Source of the DNA: Actinoplanes italicus
GTDB lineage: Bacteria > Actinomycetota > Actinomycetes > Mycobacteriales > Micromonosporaceae
Length of the DNA stretch: 64,000 bases
Reading direction: 5' to 3'
Assembly (NCBI RefSeq): GCF_003001815.1
Contig: NZ_PVMZ01000036.1
Coordinates: 16,131-80,130, forward strand
In this document: positions 56,766 to 64,000 of the stretch, one piece after another
How the letters are laid out: each line of letters opens with the position of its first letter
Numbering within the stretch: position 1 is the first letter of the stretch
Made by a program: the position numbers and the translations under genes
The notes under the pieces: model-generated
Told to the model about the DNA's origin: nothing
The model's database searches: none
What the model saw: only the letters and a program-made list of their open reading frames with translations

Positions 56766-57686
56766 GTGACCCAGACCGTCTTGCCGACCGAGGCGCCCCC
56801 GTTCCGGTTCTTCCCGGTCGAGGTCGCCCGCATCGTCCGGCTCAGCCCCAACTTCCTGCGGGTGACGTTCACCGGCGACGAGCTGGACCGGTTCGCCGAC
56901 AACGGCTGGGACCAGCGCATCAAGCTGATCCCACCGCTGGAGGACTCGGGCCACGACCACCTGCCGACCGGCCCCGACTGGTACACGCAGTGGCGCGCCC
57001 TGCCCGACGACCGGCGCAACCCGATCCGGACGTACACGATCCGCAACGTCCGTGCCGCGGACCGCGAGGTCGACGTCGACATGGTGCTGCACGGTGTGAA
57101 CGGTCCGGCCTCGCGCTGGGCGGTCGCCGCCCGGCCCGGCTCGAAGATGCTGATCATGGGCCCGAACGCCGACTTCGAGGGCCCGTCCGGTGGCATCGAC
57201 TTCCACCCGCCGGCCACGACCCGCCGGATCCTGCTGGTCGGCGACGAGACGGCGGTTCCGGCGATCGCCTCGATCCTGTCCCGGCTCCCGGCTGACGCGG
57301 TGGGTCACGCGCTGCTCGAGGTTCCCGAGTCGGCGGACCGGCTGGAGCTCACCGCGCCGGCCGGTTTCACGGTGACCTGGCTGCCGCGCGACGGCGCCGG
57401 CCACGGCGTCGAACTGATCCCGGCCGTACGCGAGGTGGCCCAGCGGCTGCTCGGCGACTGCACCGCGCCCGCCACGGCCGATCTCGAGGACGTCGACATC
57501 GACGAGGACATCCTCTGGGAGGTCCCGGAGGAGTCGGCCGGCACCCCGGACGGCTTCTACGCCTGGCTGGCCGGCGAGGCCGCGGTGATCAAGACCCTGC
57601 GCCGCCACCTGGTCTCGGAGTGCGGCGTCGACCGGCGCGCGGTCGCGTTCATGGGCTACTGGCGCCTGGGCCGCCCCGAGTGCTGA
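56766..57686 (+). CDS. siderophore-interacting protein (SIP family ferric-siderophore reductase)
   Basis: This 306-residue protein is a ViuB-like FAD-dependent reductase. The FAD domain has NPIRTYTIRNVR and GPASRWAVAARPGS; the SIP domain has RRILLVGDETAVPAIASIL and the C-terminal AWLAGEAAVIKTLRRHLVSECGVDRR and GYWRLGRPE. It reduces ferric siderophores in the cytoplasm to release iron. The GTG start has GAGGAGG upstream and an iron box just before it. The stop overlaps the start of the next gene (GTGCTGA), so the kinase gene is probably iron-regulated as well. Confidence 0.93.
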   Translation: MTQTVLPTEAPPFRFFPVEVARIVRLSPNFLRVTFTGDELDRFADNGWDQRIKLIPPLEDSGHDHLPTGPDWYTQWRALPDDRRNPIRTYTIRNVRAADREVDVDMVLHGVNGPASRWAVAARPGSKMLIMGPNADFEGPSGGIDFHPPATTRRILLVGDETAVPAIASILSRLPADAVGHALLEVPESADRLELTAPAGFTVTWLPRDGAGHGVELIPAVREVAQRLLGDCTAPATADLEDVDIDEDILWEVPEESAGTPDGFYAWLAGEAAVIKTLRRHLVSECGVDRRAVAFMGYWRLGRPEC

Positions 57687-58330
57687 CGCCCGCCCGCGCG
57701 GACGTCCTCTCCAAGATCGCTGACAAGATGGATCCCCCTGTCGTACGGGTGGGAGTGGACGGTCCGGACGGCTCGGGCAAGACCGTACTGGCCGCGGAGC
57801 TGGCCTCGATGCTGCGGGATCGCGGCCGGCCCGTGGTCCAGGTGTCGATCGACGACTTCCATCACGTACGGGCGGTCCGCTACCGCCGCGGCCGGGACTC
57901 CCCGGAGGGCTTCTGGCGGGACTCCTACGACTACGACCGGTTCCGCGCCGACGTGCTCGAGCCGTTCGCTCCCGGTGGTGACCGCCGCTACCGCCCTGCC
58001 GCCCACGATGTGAGCACCGACGAGCTGCTCACGCCCGAGCCCCGGCAGGCGGAGCCGGATGCCCTGCTGATCGTCGACGGTCTGTTCCTGCACCGCGACG
58101 AGCTCTACGGGAGCTGGGACTTCTCGCTGTTCCTGGACGTGCCGTTCACCGAGACGGCCCGGCGGATGGCGGCGCGCGACGGCACCTCGCCCGACCCGGG
58201 CCATCCCGGCATGCGCCGTTACGTGGAGGCCCAGCGGATCTACTTCGCCACATGCGACCCACGGCGGCGGGCCACCGTCGTCATCGACAACACCGACACC
58301 GCGCGTCCCGTACTCAATCGGTGGGGTTGA
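57680..58330 (+). CDS. uridine kinase-like P-loop protein
   Basis: This 216-residue protein has P-loop GVDGPDGSGKTVLAAELA, VSIDDFHHVRAVRY, DSYDYDRFRADVLEPF and LIVDGLFLHRDEL, matching the uridine kinase/phosphoribulokinase fold seen in many actinobacteria. The phosphorylated substrate is unknown; uridine is the default annotation. The GTG at 57680 overlaps the SIP stop codon; an internal ATG at 57728 is also possible. It is coupled to the siderophore-interacting gene. Confidence 0.8.
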   Translation: MLTPARADVLSKIADKMDPPVVRVGVDGPDGSGKTVLAAELASMLRDRGRPVVQVSIDDFHHVRAVRYRRGRDSPEGFWRDSYDYDRFRADVLEPFAPGGDRRYRPAAHDVSTDELLTPEPRQAEPDALLIVDGLFLHRDELYGSWDFSLFLDVPFTETARRMAARDGTSPDPGHPGMRRYVEAQRIYFATCDPRRRATVVIDNTDTARPVLNRWG

Positions 58331-58440
58331 TCCTGATCAGACCGGTGACGGTGCCCTGGTTGTCCCGAAGTCCAAGACTCGACAGCGCACAGTGCCGGGA
58401 TCCGACAGCGAACCAGCCGGCTCGGTGCCACCGTCGAAGG

Positions 58441-58743
58441 GTGACCCCTCGTGTACGAGCCGAGCTGCGTCGATCGGGCGGATTCGCGGGCCGATCCCTG
58501 CGTGTCGTCCTCGATTCCGCGACCCTCCCCCGAGACCAGGCCGCCCAGCTGGCCCGCCTGGTCGAACAGATCGACCTGAACCGGGTGGGCGCCGGCATCG
58601 GCGCCGCCTCACAGGCCGATCTGACCCGGTACCAGCTGGCCGTCGAGTACGGCGGGCGGCACTGGCGCGGCACGGTCGCCGAGCCCTGCGTGCCGACCGA
58701 GCTGCGCCCGCTCCTGAAATTTCTGACCGGCGCCGCCGGGTAG
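58441..58743 (+). CDS. emfourin-like (protealysin inhibitor family) protein
   Basis: This 100-residue protein begins VTPRVRAELRRSGGFAGRSLRVVLDS and continues LPRDQAAQLARLVEQIDL, ending VPTELRPLLKFLTGAAG. This is the pattern of emfourin, the inhibitor of M4 (protealysin-like) metalloproteases. Such inhibitors are normally encoded next to their protease, but no M4 protease gene is present in the window. The GTG start lies directly after GAAGG, so initiation is uncertain. Family assignment is from pattern recognition only. Confidence 0.6.
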   Translation: MTPRVRAELRRSGGFAGRSLRVVLDSATLPRDQAAQLARLVEQIDLNRVGAGIGAASQADLTRYQLAVEYGGRHWRGTVAEPCVPTELRPLLKFLTGAAG

Positions 58744-58784
58744 AAGGGTTAAGGACTCCCGCCGGCCTGCCGAAGGTCGCCGCC

Positions 58785-59333
58785 GTGAGCAACCCCCGCT
58801 ATGCCCTGCGCTCGGCCGCGTTCGCGGCGGCCTACCTGGCGGCGTTCCTGGCCGCGGCGGCGACGCCGTTCTCCCCGCTGCCGCCGCTCGTGGTCGGCGC
58901 CGTCTGGCTGACCGCGCAGACCGGTCACGTCCGGCGCCGCTTCGACGTGATCATGCTGGCCACGGCCGCGGCGGTGGCAGCCACCCTGGAGGGCGCCGGC
59001 CTGCTGTTGTCGGCCACCGTCGCGGTGTGGGCCGTGGTGCCCGCCCTGATCTTCGCGATGCTGCTGGAACGCCGGCTGCCCGGTTACTGGCTGGGCCACG
59101 GCGACCGGTTCCGGCGGCCGCGTGCCGCGCTCGGCGCGCTGGCCGGTGCCGCGGCCCTCGCCGCGGGCGCCGGAGTCGTGGTGACCGGGGTGATCGACAC
59201 CGCCTTCGACCCGGTGACGGTCATGGTGCACCTGGTCCGCGACACCGTCGTGCTGACGCTGGTGACCCTCGCGGTCCGTGCGGTCCGCCGCTCCCGAGCA
59301 CCACGCCGGTCCGGCCTGACGGTGGTCCGCTGA
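58785..59333 (+). CDS. membrane protein of unknown function
   Basis: This 182-residue protein has about five hydrophobic segments (for example RSAAFAAAYLAAFLAAAATPF, LPPLVVGAVWLTAQTG, ATAAAVAATLEGAGLLLSATVAVWAVVPALIFAML, and two more near residues 110-165). The loops are basic and Arg-rich. No known family is recognised. The GTG start follows GAAGG at 12 bases. It is convergent with the sigma-factor partner gene six bases away. Confidence 0.6.
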   Translation: MSNPRYALRSAAFAAAYLAAFLAAAATPFSPLPPLVVGAVWLTAQTGHVRRRFDVIMLATAAAVAATLEGAGLLLSATVAVWAVVPALIFAMLLERRLPGYWLGHGDRFRRPRAALGALAGAAALAAGAGVVVTGVIDTAFDPVTVMVHLVRDTVVLTLVTLAVRAVRRSRAPRRSGLTVVR

Positions 59334-59338
59334 CCCGG

Positions 59339-59884
59339 TCAGCAAGGGTCGGGAGCGCCGTCGACCAGGGACATCAGCACGTGACTGCCCGGGCCTTCGT
59401 CGACTATGACGAGGTGCAGGGACGTCCCTGCCGGCATGGCGTCCGGCCGGATCCGGTACCTGATCTCACCGTCGCGGCCACGCTCGGGATTCAGCACCCG
59501 GTGGAGCTCTGGCCGCCCCTCCTGGTCGTCGTCACAGGACGGCGAACCCGCCGGCAGGAAGTCGACCCGGGCCGGCACTCCCACCCGCTTCAGTGTGGCC
59601 GAGAGCCCGTCGGCATCGGCGAGCTCCCGGATGGTCAGGCTGACCGTGCCGTCCGGCTCGGGTGCGACCGACCAGGCGACCAGCTCAAGGGGTTTCGACG
59701 CGGGCAGGTTGAACGCCACGGCCAGCACCGCCACGGCCAGGACCGCGCCGGCAGAGGCTCCGGCACGCCGGCGGCGCCGCAACACGCCGCCACGGGAGGT
59801 CACCTCGTCGAGTTCGCCGGTCATCCGCACCGGTTCGAAGCCGGCGCGCATCCGGTCGTACAACATCTCGTCCTGTTCGATCAT
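59339..59884 (-). CDS. single-pass membrane protein, probable sigma-factor partner
   Basis: This 181-residue protein has a cytoplasmic N-terminus (MIEQDEMLYDRMRAGFEPVR), a basic RRRRRAG stop and one transmembrane helix (about 42-60), then an extracytoplasmic domain with two Cys residues (SPSCDDD and the last residue Cys). Its start overlaps the sigma factor stop (ATGA). The layout suggests an anti-sigma or sensing partner, but no zinc anti-sigma motif is seen. Confidence 0.7.
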   Translation of the reverse strand: MIEQDEMLYDRMRAGFEPVRMTGELDEVTSRGGVLRRRRRAGASAGAVLAVAVLAVAFNLPASKPLELVAWSVAPEPDGTVSLTIRELADADGLSATLKRVGVPARVDFLPAGSPSCDDDQEGRPELHRVLNPERGRDGEIRYRIRPDAMPAGTSLHLVIVDEGPGSHVLMSLVDGAPDPC

Positions 59885-60363
59885 CGCAGCCTCTCCGTCT
59901 CGCTGAGTTGGGTCCGTAGCGTGCGGGTGGCGCGGGCGAGGTGGGCGGTGACCGTGCCCGCGGCGATGCCGAGAGTCCGGGCGGTCGTCTCACTGTCCAG
60001 GTCGAGGAAAATACGCAGAGCGACGACCTGCCGCTGCCGCACCGGAAGGGATCGCAGCGCCGCCATCAGCCGGGTATCCAGCATCGCGTCGCCATCGACG
60101 GGACCGGCCCGGTCGTGCGGCGTCCAGTCGTCCGCCGGAACCTCCCGCCGCCAGCGTCGCCACCAGGAAACATGGGCATTGAGAGCGGTACGCACCACCC
60201 AGGCCTGAGGTGCCGGATGCCGCCGGACCGTGGGCCAGGACGCCCAGGCACGCGCGAACGCCTCAGCGACGAGGTCCTCGGCACGGTCCCGGTGACCCAC
60301 GACTGCCGTCACCGTGCGTAGGCAGTTGTCCCGCGCGCTCTCGTAGAAGGTCGCGAACTCCAT
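59881..60363 (-). CDS. SigE-family ECF RNA polymerase sigma factor
   Basis: This 160-residue ECF sigma factor has region 2 (FYESARDNCLRTVTAVVGHRDRAEDLVAEAFARAWASW) and region 4 (LPVRQRQVVALRIFLDLDSETTARTLGIAAGTVTAHLARATRTLRTQL). Length and motifs fit the actinobacterial SigE-family group. ATG 60363 has AGGA five bases upstream; longer readings lack support. It is cotranscribed with the single-pass membrane protein downstream, likely its regulator. Confidence 0.88.
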   Translation of the reverse strand: MEFATFYESARDNCLRTVTAVVGHRDRAEDLVAEAFARAWASWPTVRRHPAPQAWVVRTALNAHVSWWRRWRREVPADDWTPHDRAGPVDGDAMLDTRLMAALRSLPVRQRQVVALRIFLDLDSETTARTLGIAAGTVTAHLARATRTLRTQLSETERLR

Positions 60364-60493
60364 CACATCCTGTCTACGCGTGGGACCGCCGTTTCGCTTA
60401 CCTGAGATCCCCGCCATATCCCCCGTCCACCTCTGGACGCCCGACATAGCACCGAGTGAGATTCGCCGGAACGATCGACGCGGAGAGTAACTA

Positions 60494-60517
60494 CAAGGTG
60501 CAAGAATCTTCACCTTG
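60494..60517. promoter_or_regulatory. inverted repeat upstream of the Wzz/BY-kinase gene
   Basis: CAAGGTG and CACCTTG form perfect arms around a ten-base spacer, 31 bases before the ATG at 60548. It is a candidate operator or leader hairpin. Confidence 0.4.
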
Positions 60518-60547
60518 AGAACAGTGAGACCGGGAGGACTACCAGCG

Positions 60548-62203
60548 ATGACGACCTACGGACGGTCCGCGCGCGTGCTGCGCCGATACGGTCCCTGGAC
60601 ACTGGTGGTGATGACCGCGTCCCTTGCCGCCGCATTCGCGCTGCATCAGGCCGGGCCGACCGTCTTCGAGTCGCGGGCGACCGTGCTCCTCGACGCCCGG
60701 CTCACCACGCCGGCCACCACGCCCGGCAGCACCCCGCGCGCCCCCGACGCGGACACCGAACGTCAGATCGTCCTGTCCGACGCGGTGCTGCTGCCGGCCG
60801 CGAGCCAGGTCGGCCTCGACACCGAGGCGTTCCGCGAAGGCCTGTCCGTCGAGATCGTCCCGGACTCGGACGTGCTGAACGTCGCCTACACCTCCGGCAA
60901 CCGGATCGACGCCCACGTGGGGGCCCGTGCCCTCGTCGAGTCGTACGTCGCCTACCGCACGACCAGCCCCGGCACCGTCACGGTGCTCACCGGGCCGAGC
61001 CTGCCGGACGAGGCGGTGACCCGCCCGCTCGCCAACTACCTGGCCGTCGGAGCGGCCGCCGGTCTGCTGCTCGGCGCCGCGACCGCCCTGCTGCGCGCCC
61101 GCACCCGCGGCCGGATCCGCGGCCGGGACGACTTCGCCGCCCTCACCGGCACGCCCGTGCTGGCGACCGTGCCACGGCACCGCCGCCCGGGCGGCACCGT
61201 CACCGGTGCACCGCTGATGCTGCGCGAACCGGAGTCGCCGGCCGCCGAGGCGTACCGCTACCTCCGGTCCCGTCTGCACCCGGCACTACGCCCGACGAAC
61301 ACGACGACGATCCTGGTGACCGGTCCGGGTGACCGGCAGGGCCGCACCACGACCGCCGCCAACCTGGCCGTCGCCCTGGCCCAGACCGGCCGCGCCGTGG
61401 TGCTGATCGACGCCGACCTGCGCAACCCGCAACAGCACCACGTCTTCCAGGTGGCCGGCGAGCGGGGCCTGACCACGCTGCTGGACGGCGACGCCACGGT
61501 GTCCGAGGTGCTGGAGGAGACCACGGTGCCGCACCTGCGGCTCATCCCGGCCGGCCACCGCGACGGTGGCCACTCCGACCTGCTGGACAGCGGTCAGCTG
61601 GCCCGGGTGCTGCGGGCCGTGGAGAAACACGCCGACGTCATCGTCCTCGACTCCTCCGCGGTCCTCAGCACCGCCGACCCGATCGCGCTGGCGGCCCTCG
61701 CCGACCGGGTCCTGCTGGTCGGCGACTTCGCCCGGACCGGCCGCGAGTCGGTCCGCCGCGCCCTGGCCGAACTCGCCGAGGTGGTTCACGACAACGTCAG
61801 CCCGGTGCTGGTGAACGCACCGAAGAGCGCCGGGACGCTCGTGCCGCGCCCCCGGGTCCGCCCGGCCGAGCCGGTCGCCACATACCACCGCGACCGCCTC
61901 ATGTCGGACGCCGACGACGTGGCCCCGCCCGGAGTGACCTCGCACTCGTATGTGGCGGTGGACGAGGTCGACGACGATCTGATGGCCGACTTCTACGCCC
62001 GCACCACCACGGTCGCCGTCCCGGTCATCTACGGCTCCACCCAGACCACCACCGTCTACGCGTCGTCGACGGCCACCCTCGTCTCACCGGCGGAGGCCAC
62101 GCCCCAGGACGAACCCGAAGAGACGGAGAACGCCGAGGAACCGGAGGAAGAGCCTGCCGAGACTGTCGGTTCAGCGACAACATCGGACGCGGTGTCGGAT
62201 TAG
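60548..62203 (+). CDS. Wzz-type chain-length/BY-kinase-like fusion protein
   Basis: This 551-residue membrane protein has a Wzz-like part with two transmembrane helices (about 18-37 and 162-183). A cytoplasmic CpsD/BY-kinase ATPase follows, entered by SPAAEAYRYLRSRL. The Walker A reads GPGDRQGRTTTAANLA, with Arg in place of the catalytic Lys; Walker A' VVLIDADLRNPQ and Walker B VIVLDSS are present. The C-terminal 120 residues are Thr/Glu-rich with scattered Tyr instead of a Tyr cluster. It probably controls exopolysaccharide export, perhaps as a weak or inactive kinase. ATG 60548 has GGGAGGA upstream. No glycosyltransferases are linked. Confidence 0.83.
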   Translation: MTTYGRSARVLRRYGPWTLVVMTASLAAAFALHQAGPTVFESRATVLLDARLTTPATTPGSTPRAPDADTERQIVLSDAVLLPAASQVGLDTEAFREGLSVEIVPDSDVLNVAYTSGNRIDAHVGARALVESYVAYRTTSPGTVTVLTGPSLPDEAVTRPLANYLAVGAAAGLLLGAATALLRARTRGRIRGRDDFAALTGTPVLATVPRHRRPGGTVTGAPLMLREPESPAAEAYRYLRSRLHPALRPTNTTTILVTGPGDRQGRTTTAANLAVALAQTGRAVVLIDADLRNPQQHHVFQVAGERGLTTLLDGDATVSEVLEETTVPHLRLIPAGHRDGGHSDLLDSGQLARVLRAVEKHADVIVLDSSAVLSTADPIALAALADRVLLVGDFARTGRESVRRALAELAEVVHDNVSPVLVNAPKSAGTLVPRPRVRPAEPVATYHRDRLMSDADDVAPPGVTSHSYVAVDEVDDDLMADFYARTTTVAVPVIYGSTQTTTVYASSTATLVSPAEATPQDEPEETENAEEPEEEPAETVGSATTSDAVSD

Positions 62204-62311
62204 CGTCGCCTCTGGAGCGTGAATGAACCGCAACGCAAGGTTGGACTCCACCACACATCGGGCATACGGCCCGGTAATGCCGGCCATGCGAATCTCCCCG
62301 GAGGACGAGCG

Positions 62312-62542
62312 ATGACCACGAACCAGACCCTGATCAGTGAGGCTCCCGCCGACGCGAACGGCACGACCGAGCGCGCACGGCAGCGCGTGACATCGACCGT
62401 GCGCAGGAATCCGAAGAAAACGGCGACCGCGACCACCCTGGTCCTGGCCGCCGCGGCAGCCGCCGCCGTGCTCCTGACCCGGCGCCGCAAGGCCGCCGCC
62501 GCCCGCGGCCGTAACCGCCTGGCCGCCCTGCTGCACCGCTGA
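62312..62542 (+). CDS. small membrane protein of unknown function
   Basis: This 76-residue protein has a polar N-terminus, a basic stretch TVRRNPKKTATA, one transmembrane helix (LVLAAAAAAAVLL) and a basic tail RRRKAAAARGRNR. GGAGG lies eight bases before ATG 62312. It has no recognised family. It is followed by a bidirectional terminator. Confidence 0.65.
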   Translation: MTTNQTLISEAPADANGTTERARQRVTSTVRRNPKKTATATTLVLAAAAAAAVLLTRRRKAAAARGRNRLAALLHR

Positions 62543-62554
62543 CCCGTACTGAAA

Positions 62555-62592
62555 GACGACGCCACCGCCCGTGATCAGGCGGTGGCGTCGTC
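62555..62592. terminator. bidirectional hairpin terminator
   Basis: A perfect 15-base stem (GACGACGCCACCGCC and complement) with an eight-base loop lies between two convergent genes, 12 bases after one stop and three bases after the other. Confidence 0.8.
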
Positions 62593-62595
62593 GTG

Positions 62596-63033
62596 TCAGA
62601 CCCGCTCTCCGGTGATGTAGCCGGCCAGCGTGCTCCGCTCGTCCTCCAGCTCCCCGATCCGGTTCTTGACCACGTCGCCGATGCTCACCACGCCGCGCAG
62701 CACCCCGTCGACCACGACCGGGACGTGCCGGAACCGCCGCTCGGTCATCAACCGCTCGACGTCCTCCAGCTGCGCCTCCGGCGGAACTGTCCGGACCTGC
62801 GCCGTCGCGATCGCGCTCACCGGTTCTGCCAGCACCGGAGCCCCGCGAGCCGCGAGGGCCCGCACGACGTCGCGCTCACTGACGATCCCGTCCACCTGGG
62901 AGCCGTCGCGCGACACCACAGCCGCACCGATCCCGTGTTCCGCCAGAACGGCCAGCAGCCGCTCGATACTCACATCAGGCGCAACAGTGACCACCTGCTC
63001 ACCCTTGACCCGCAGAATGTCGCTGATCCGCAT
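62596..63033 (-). CDS. CBS-domain pair protein
   Basis: This 145-residue protein is a tandem CBS module. The first domain (about 8-62) contains VVTVAPDVSIERLLAVLAEHGIGAAVV and VSERDVVRAL; the second (about 72-125) contains VRTVPPEAQLEDVERLMTERRFRHVPVV and VSIGDVV. It is similar to stand-alone CBS proteins such as mycobacterial Hrp1, a DosR-regulon member. It probably senses adenosine nucleotides. The match of its upstream region to the DevR-type box is too weak to claim. ATG 63033 follows GGGAGGG. Confidence 0.88.
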   Translation of the reverse strand: MRISDILRVKGEQVVTVAPDVSIERLLAVLAEHGIGAAVVSRDGSQVDGIVSERDVVRALAARGAPVLAEPVSAIATAQVRTVPPEAQLEDVERLMTERRFRHVPVVVDGVLRGVVSIGDVVKNRIGELEDERSTLAGYITGERV

Positions 63034-63441
63034 CGTCCCTCCCTCGCACTGCTCTGTACCGGTCGGCCCCGCGTACCCCCTTCTATGCCGAAACCAGCCC
63101 ACCGCTGTCAAGGAGGACAATCGCCAGGCGGTCCGCTTATACCTACTTCAATACCATTTGCGGGTACGGCCAAAGCTGCACAACCGCACTTTCGCAGAAT
63201 CCGGCTGCGCCGCTGCCGCGGTCCGCCGGCCGCGCCGAGCAGTGGGCAGAGCTCCGATCCGGGCAGGCCGCGACCACCTCGTCGAACGTGCTGCCCATCT
63301 CGGGGCCCTCGAGTGTCGCCGGCCGGTAGCCCGCGGTGATCAGGCTGAGCCCGAACCCGCGGACGAACTCTACCGAGGCACGGACTGCCCGTCCGTGTGG
63401 ACGCAGGTGGAGCTGTCGTCGGTAGCGTCGCCCGCCTTCGG

Positions 63442-63507
63442 CACAGGACGGCACCGTCACCGCTAGGCGACACCTCCTGACACAGAACAGCGGCGTCACC
63501 GCTAGGC
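63442..63507. repeat. 27-base direct repeat, two copies 39 bases apart
   Basis: CACAGnACnGCnnCGTCACCGCTAGGC-type sequence occurs at 63442-63468 and 63481-63507; the last 14 bases (CGTCACCGCTAGGC) are identical. It lies in the gene-poor right end (63034-64000). A short minus-strand ORF there (63143-63499) is not convincing. Confidence 0.5.
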
Positions 63508-63669
63508 CGTGTTTCGCAGGCGCGCTTCCGAGTCGGGGTGTGCGGCTGTCAGCCGTATCTCGGGCCTGGGTTCCCCTGCCCTGAGGTGACTCGGCTACGC
63601 CAGCTCGCGGGCCGTCAGGTGTCGGGTGGCCGTGGTCGTCGGCTTGCGTGGGGGATGACCGCCTTTTCC

Positions 63670-63910
63670 CGGTGCTGGACGATCATCGTGGGCTGTTTTC
63701 CGAGGGCGGCCCCGTGATATGGCTGCTTCCCGGCCCAGGAAGGGTGCCCGGGACACCGCTGGGCGATCGGGTCGGCCTGGGAGGGGTGCGCGGGGTTCTG
63801 CTGGGCGATCGGGCCGGGTCGGTTGGGTGCGCGGGGTACTGCTGGGTGATCAGGTCGGGTCGGTTGGGTGCGCGGGGTACCGCTGGGTGATCAGGTCGGG
63901 TCGGTGGTCG
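63670..63910 (+). repeat. dispersed intergenic element, copy B, with 41-base tandem tail
   Basis: It begins CCGGTGCTGGACGATCA, then TGGCTGCTTCCCGG at the same distance as in copy A (35394-35552, inverted). It ends with tandem units starting GCTGGG(C/T)GATC at 63758, 63800, 63841 and 63882 (periods 42, 41, 41). No supportable gene covers it. The remaining bases to 64000 are unassigned. Confidence 0.65.
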
Positions 63911-64000
63911 CGTCCACCGAAGTGGTGTATGACCGGGACTTTCCGGGATGAAAGAGGCGGCCACCGCAGATCCTTCGGATTGCCTAGATCAGAAGGAGAG

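Noticed and set aside
63034..63120. DevR-type box upstream of the CBS protein gene
   Set aside because: The best alignment (near 63061) matches only about 9 of 14 positions, all in one half-site.
63143..63499. 118-codon minus-strand ORF with a plausible stretch (EFVRGFGLSLITAGY)
   Set aside because: Only a short central part looks protein-like, ends are repeat sequence and no family is recognised; at best a gene remnant.

Overview
The window is high-GC actinobacterial DNA with dense genes, many GTG starts, frequent ATGA/GTGA stop-start overlaps and GC-rich hairpin terminators without U-runs. The gene content (a DevR/DevS pair, a type II glutamine synthetase, SigE-family sigma factor, IdeR-type and Nur-type boxes, secreted plant-polysaccharide enzymes) fits a soil filamentous actinomycete of the Micromonosporaceae, probably Actinoplanes or a close relative. 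The genus is an inference from gene content and style, not from a marker gene. No rRNA, tRNA, CRISPR array or intact mobile element was seen.

Left part (1-12.5 kb): a leftward operon of a decayed flavin monooxygenase, a MarR regulator and a CocE-type hydrolase; a divergent DevR/DevS oxygen/redox two-component system followed by an Acg-type nitroreductase; a CbiM-N-Q-O nickel/cobalt ECF transporter behind a Nur-like box; a peptidoglycan-binding protein; and divergent phosphoketolase (xfp) and nhaA. Near-identical DevR-type boxes lie at devR/devS, before the nitroreductase and between xfp and nhaA, suggesting one oxygen-limitation regulon.

12.5-17.1 kb is an accessory-looking stretch: a DUF418 membrane protein, a frameshifted Uma2 endonuclease gene, a TIGR01777 epimerase coupled to a DUF2071 protein, and three different minisatellites. 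17.1-26.9 kb is a carbohydrate locus: LacI regulator, sugar ABC transporter (binding protein and two permeases), cytoplasmic GH31 alpha-xylosidase, and a secreted GH3 glycosidase. Two perfect LacI-type palindromes share the core TCGAAGCGCTTCGA. Xyloglucan-oligosaccharide use is the best guess.

27-36.6 kb: a CoA-disulfide-reductase-like flavoprotein, two unknown proteins, an ornithine-cyclodeaminase-family enzyme, an acyl-CoA dehydrogenase/FabG-like/acyl-CoA dehydrogenase operon with a divergent TetR regulator, a RidA protein, and an orphan S-4TM putative pore-forming effector. 36.7-42.2 kb: a lipoprotein/adaptor/ABC ATPase/FtsX-permease operon divergent from an OmpR-type two-component system. 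42.1-47.3 kb: LLM flavin oxidoreductase, L,D-transpeptidase, ClgR-like regulator, a short Rho paralogue and a PAS-PP2C phosphatase.

47.3-64 kb: a ParB-motif protein, a secreted rhamnogalacturonan lyase, an RsbW/STAS pair, N-formylglutamate amidohydrolase, glnII, a LysR/DJ-1 divergent pair, universal stress protein, stand-alone receiver, an iron-box-controlled siderophore-interacting protein with a uridine-kinase-like protein, an emfourin-like protein, a SigE-type sigma factor with its membrane partner, a Wzz/BY-kinase protein with an altered Walker A, a small membrane protein and a CBS-domain protein. The last ~970 bases hold no convincing gene but contain one copy of a dispersed repeat whose partner lies inverted at 35.4-35.55 kb.
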